In this document: positions 62,141 to 64,000 of the stretch, piece after piece
Layout of the letters: every line of letters starts with the position of its first letter
Position numbering within the stretch: the stretch's first letter is position 1
Source: Patagioenas fasciata
Taxonomy: Eukaryota; Chordata; Aves; Columbiformes; Columbidae
Length of the DNA: 64,000 nt
Direction of reading: 5' to 3'
NCBI RefSeq assembly: GCF_037038585.1
Contig: NC_092523.1
Coordinates: 5,957,001-6,021,000 of the forward strand
Position numbers and translations under genes: made by a program
The notes under the pieces: model-generated
What the model was told of the DNA's origin: nothing
What the model saw: only the letters and a program-made list of their open reading frames with translations
Databases searched by the model: none

Positions 62141-64000
62141 GTGAGTGACTGTATCACTAGGCTACAAAATCAAGCTGCTTTTTCCCTCCATCTCTCTCTG
62201 ACCTCATGAATCTTGCATCACTGAGCATCGTAGCCCAGCTTCTATGTATGTCTCCACATAAAACCTGCACGATGTATAGGTGTGGTTTGGGACAGATGCC
62301 AATAGTGAAGGAAATACTGATTCCTTAAAGAAATGCTGTTGTTTTTCTGCTCTACAATAATCCTGCATACAGGACTCAGGGTGTACCCAGACTTCCCTGT
62401 GTTATGTTTATTTCCTTTGCAACTACAATAAGGGGGAAGATCCATCCTTTCCATGCATTTCTTTGTTCAGATTTGGTATTTCAATACTTAAATTGGCATT
62501 TTCGGTTAATTTAAATTTAACAAGTATCAGTTTCTCTATATGTGCTTTGAGTGCTTCATATTGACATACAATCCAAATAACTCACCAAAGCTTGCATCAG
62601 TCTGGCTGAGGTGGACTACACTCAACAGTTGGTATATTTTAATAGCTCATTTTGTTGCATGCATTTCCCATGAAAAGACATTACAGCATGTTAAGCACTG
62701 ACAGTTAATGTCTAAAAGAGTGTGACATGCTATTTGGAATATTCCATTCCATATTATATTGGTCTATTGAACTATTCAACCCAGGAAATAACTCTTGGCT
62801 GTATGTTCAGTCTTTGTTTCCATATTGATGGGTTTTCAACTCATTCCTTTGTAATCTTAACCAAGAGCAACCTGATTATTTACCTATTTTATAATGCCAT
62901 GCAGAACATAACTCTCTTGTCTTTGACTTCATGACACAGCTGGGAAATCTCTTGTTTCTAAAACTTAACCCTATTAGTGCTGGTCAAAACTTGTATTTTC
63001 CAAAAGGACTGGAAAATAAAATTGTATTTTTGTATAGAAAATTTATGTACAGATACACACACACATATAAATTTCCATAAAAAATAAAAAATCAGATGCT
63101 CAGTGCTCAATAACTCAGAAGCTGTGGCTGAAAAATGTAAATAATCTCCACACCCACACAGAAGACCCTAAAATCTACAAGTAATTCATCAAAATAAATG
63201 TACTTCCAGTATATATTTAAAATATATATGCATTACCATTTTCCAAATATAGCAGCGTATTTCTCGTGAAGTTGTACATTCTTCTGTGCTCATCGATTGT
63301 ATGTACAAGGTGATGTTTTGTAAATAAGCTAGGATTTTTAATTATTTTAACATAACTGTGCTATTATATAAACAGATTTTAGATGGTATACATCATCAGT
63401 ATTATAAAATATCTGTATGATCTTAAAAAATATAAGCAATAGTTCATGAGTAAGAATATTCCTTAAATTATTGCCTTTTGAGCTCCTGTTTTTCCCCTGA
63501 CCTTTTAAAATATTGTGCTAAGAAACCTGAAAACATTAGAATCCCCCAAGCTAAGATGAAGAAACTGAACATTTGTTTGGATAAAGATGAATGTCAGTGA
63601 TTATAATAAGGAGTCTAAAGCATTTTAAAAGGAATGTAAATTCTCACTTCCCAGGTTGCAAGCAAATTTCTACCTAACAAGTAGATGAAGGGACATCTCC
63701 CCATGGTCAGCTTGTTTCTGTAGTTTTTATTAGGTTTTCGTCACAAGCATCTGGGATTGGTCACAGTCATCAGGATAGTGCCAGGGCACATCACAGGAAC
63801 CATCTACCAAGGCATATCCTGCAGATCTCATAATATTAAACTATCATATCACATGTGAAGCAGGTAAACTTCCATATATATTTTTTATTATTAATAATAA
63901 TAATTTGCAGCATAATACGCCCTTCGAATTCTTGTATATCCAATAAGACTCACAACTGGAAACTTCTGAAAGGCAGATCATCTCTAATTTGTGGGAGTTC
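62141..64000. other. non-coding sequence
   Basis: AT-rich DNA with a short CA array (about 63056-63064) and ATT/AAT units near 63886-63904. No gene or transposon recognised to the end of the window. Confidence 0.5.

Noticed and set aside
1-64000. CRISPR arrays, rRNA genes, bacterial operons, phage or plasmid features
   Set aside because: None seen; the sequence is vertebrate nuclear DNA in character.

Overview
This window looks like vertebrate, most probably avian, nuclear DNA. It is AT-rich, has no operons or tightly packed genes, and is dominated by non-coding sequence. The transposons I recognise fit a bird: several pieces of the CR1 LINE, one carrying the diagnostic ATTCTGTG-type 3' octamer end, and a decayed mariner of the Hsmar1/Galluhop type. 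I see no SINEs and no long LINE-1 sequence. The species cannot be fixed from the sequence; CR1 also occurs in crocodilians and turtles, so 'bird' is an inference.

Layout. 1-7 kb: non-coding DNA with a perfect 27-bp inverted repeat at 1287-1376 and an old CR1 fragment at about 2612-2990. 7-20 kb: non-coding DNA with a TAAAA repeat (7049-7143), A/C-only tracts (11.65-11.84 kb), a G-quadruplex-type G run (14.18 kb), a compound ATTTTT/ATT repeat (17.07-17.18 kb), a possible decayed LTR (17.55-18.06 kb) and a CR1 3' end (19.41-19.55 kb). 20-36 kb: non-coding; its one notable item is a 110-codon reading frame at 24157-24489 with a signal-peptide-like start and an AATAAA 390 bases downstream. 36-44 kb: an LTR-like or promoter-like GC-rich block (36.9-37.5 kb, inverted CCAAT, TATA box, AATAAA) and a well-preserved CR1 3' end (43.69-44.01 kb). 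44-64 kb: an AAAT repeat (47.5 kb), two antisense CR1 fragments (53.2-53.4 kb), a 3'-truncated mariner joined to an AAACC/AAAAC repeat (59.5-60.3 kb) and a possible untranslated exon (61.77-62.14 kb).

I found no exon of a gene family that I can name. Most open frames of 60-150 codons are what chance gives in a 64-kb AT-rich vertebrate sequence, or are translations of simple repeats or CR1. The window is best read as a gene-poor intergenic region or the inside of very long introns. The two items most worth testing as functional are the possible small secreted-protein frame and the long perfect hairpin. I did not find evidence of a new multi-gene system.
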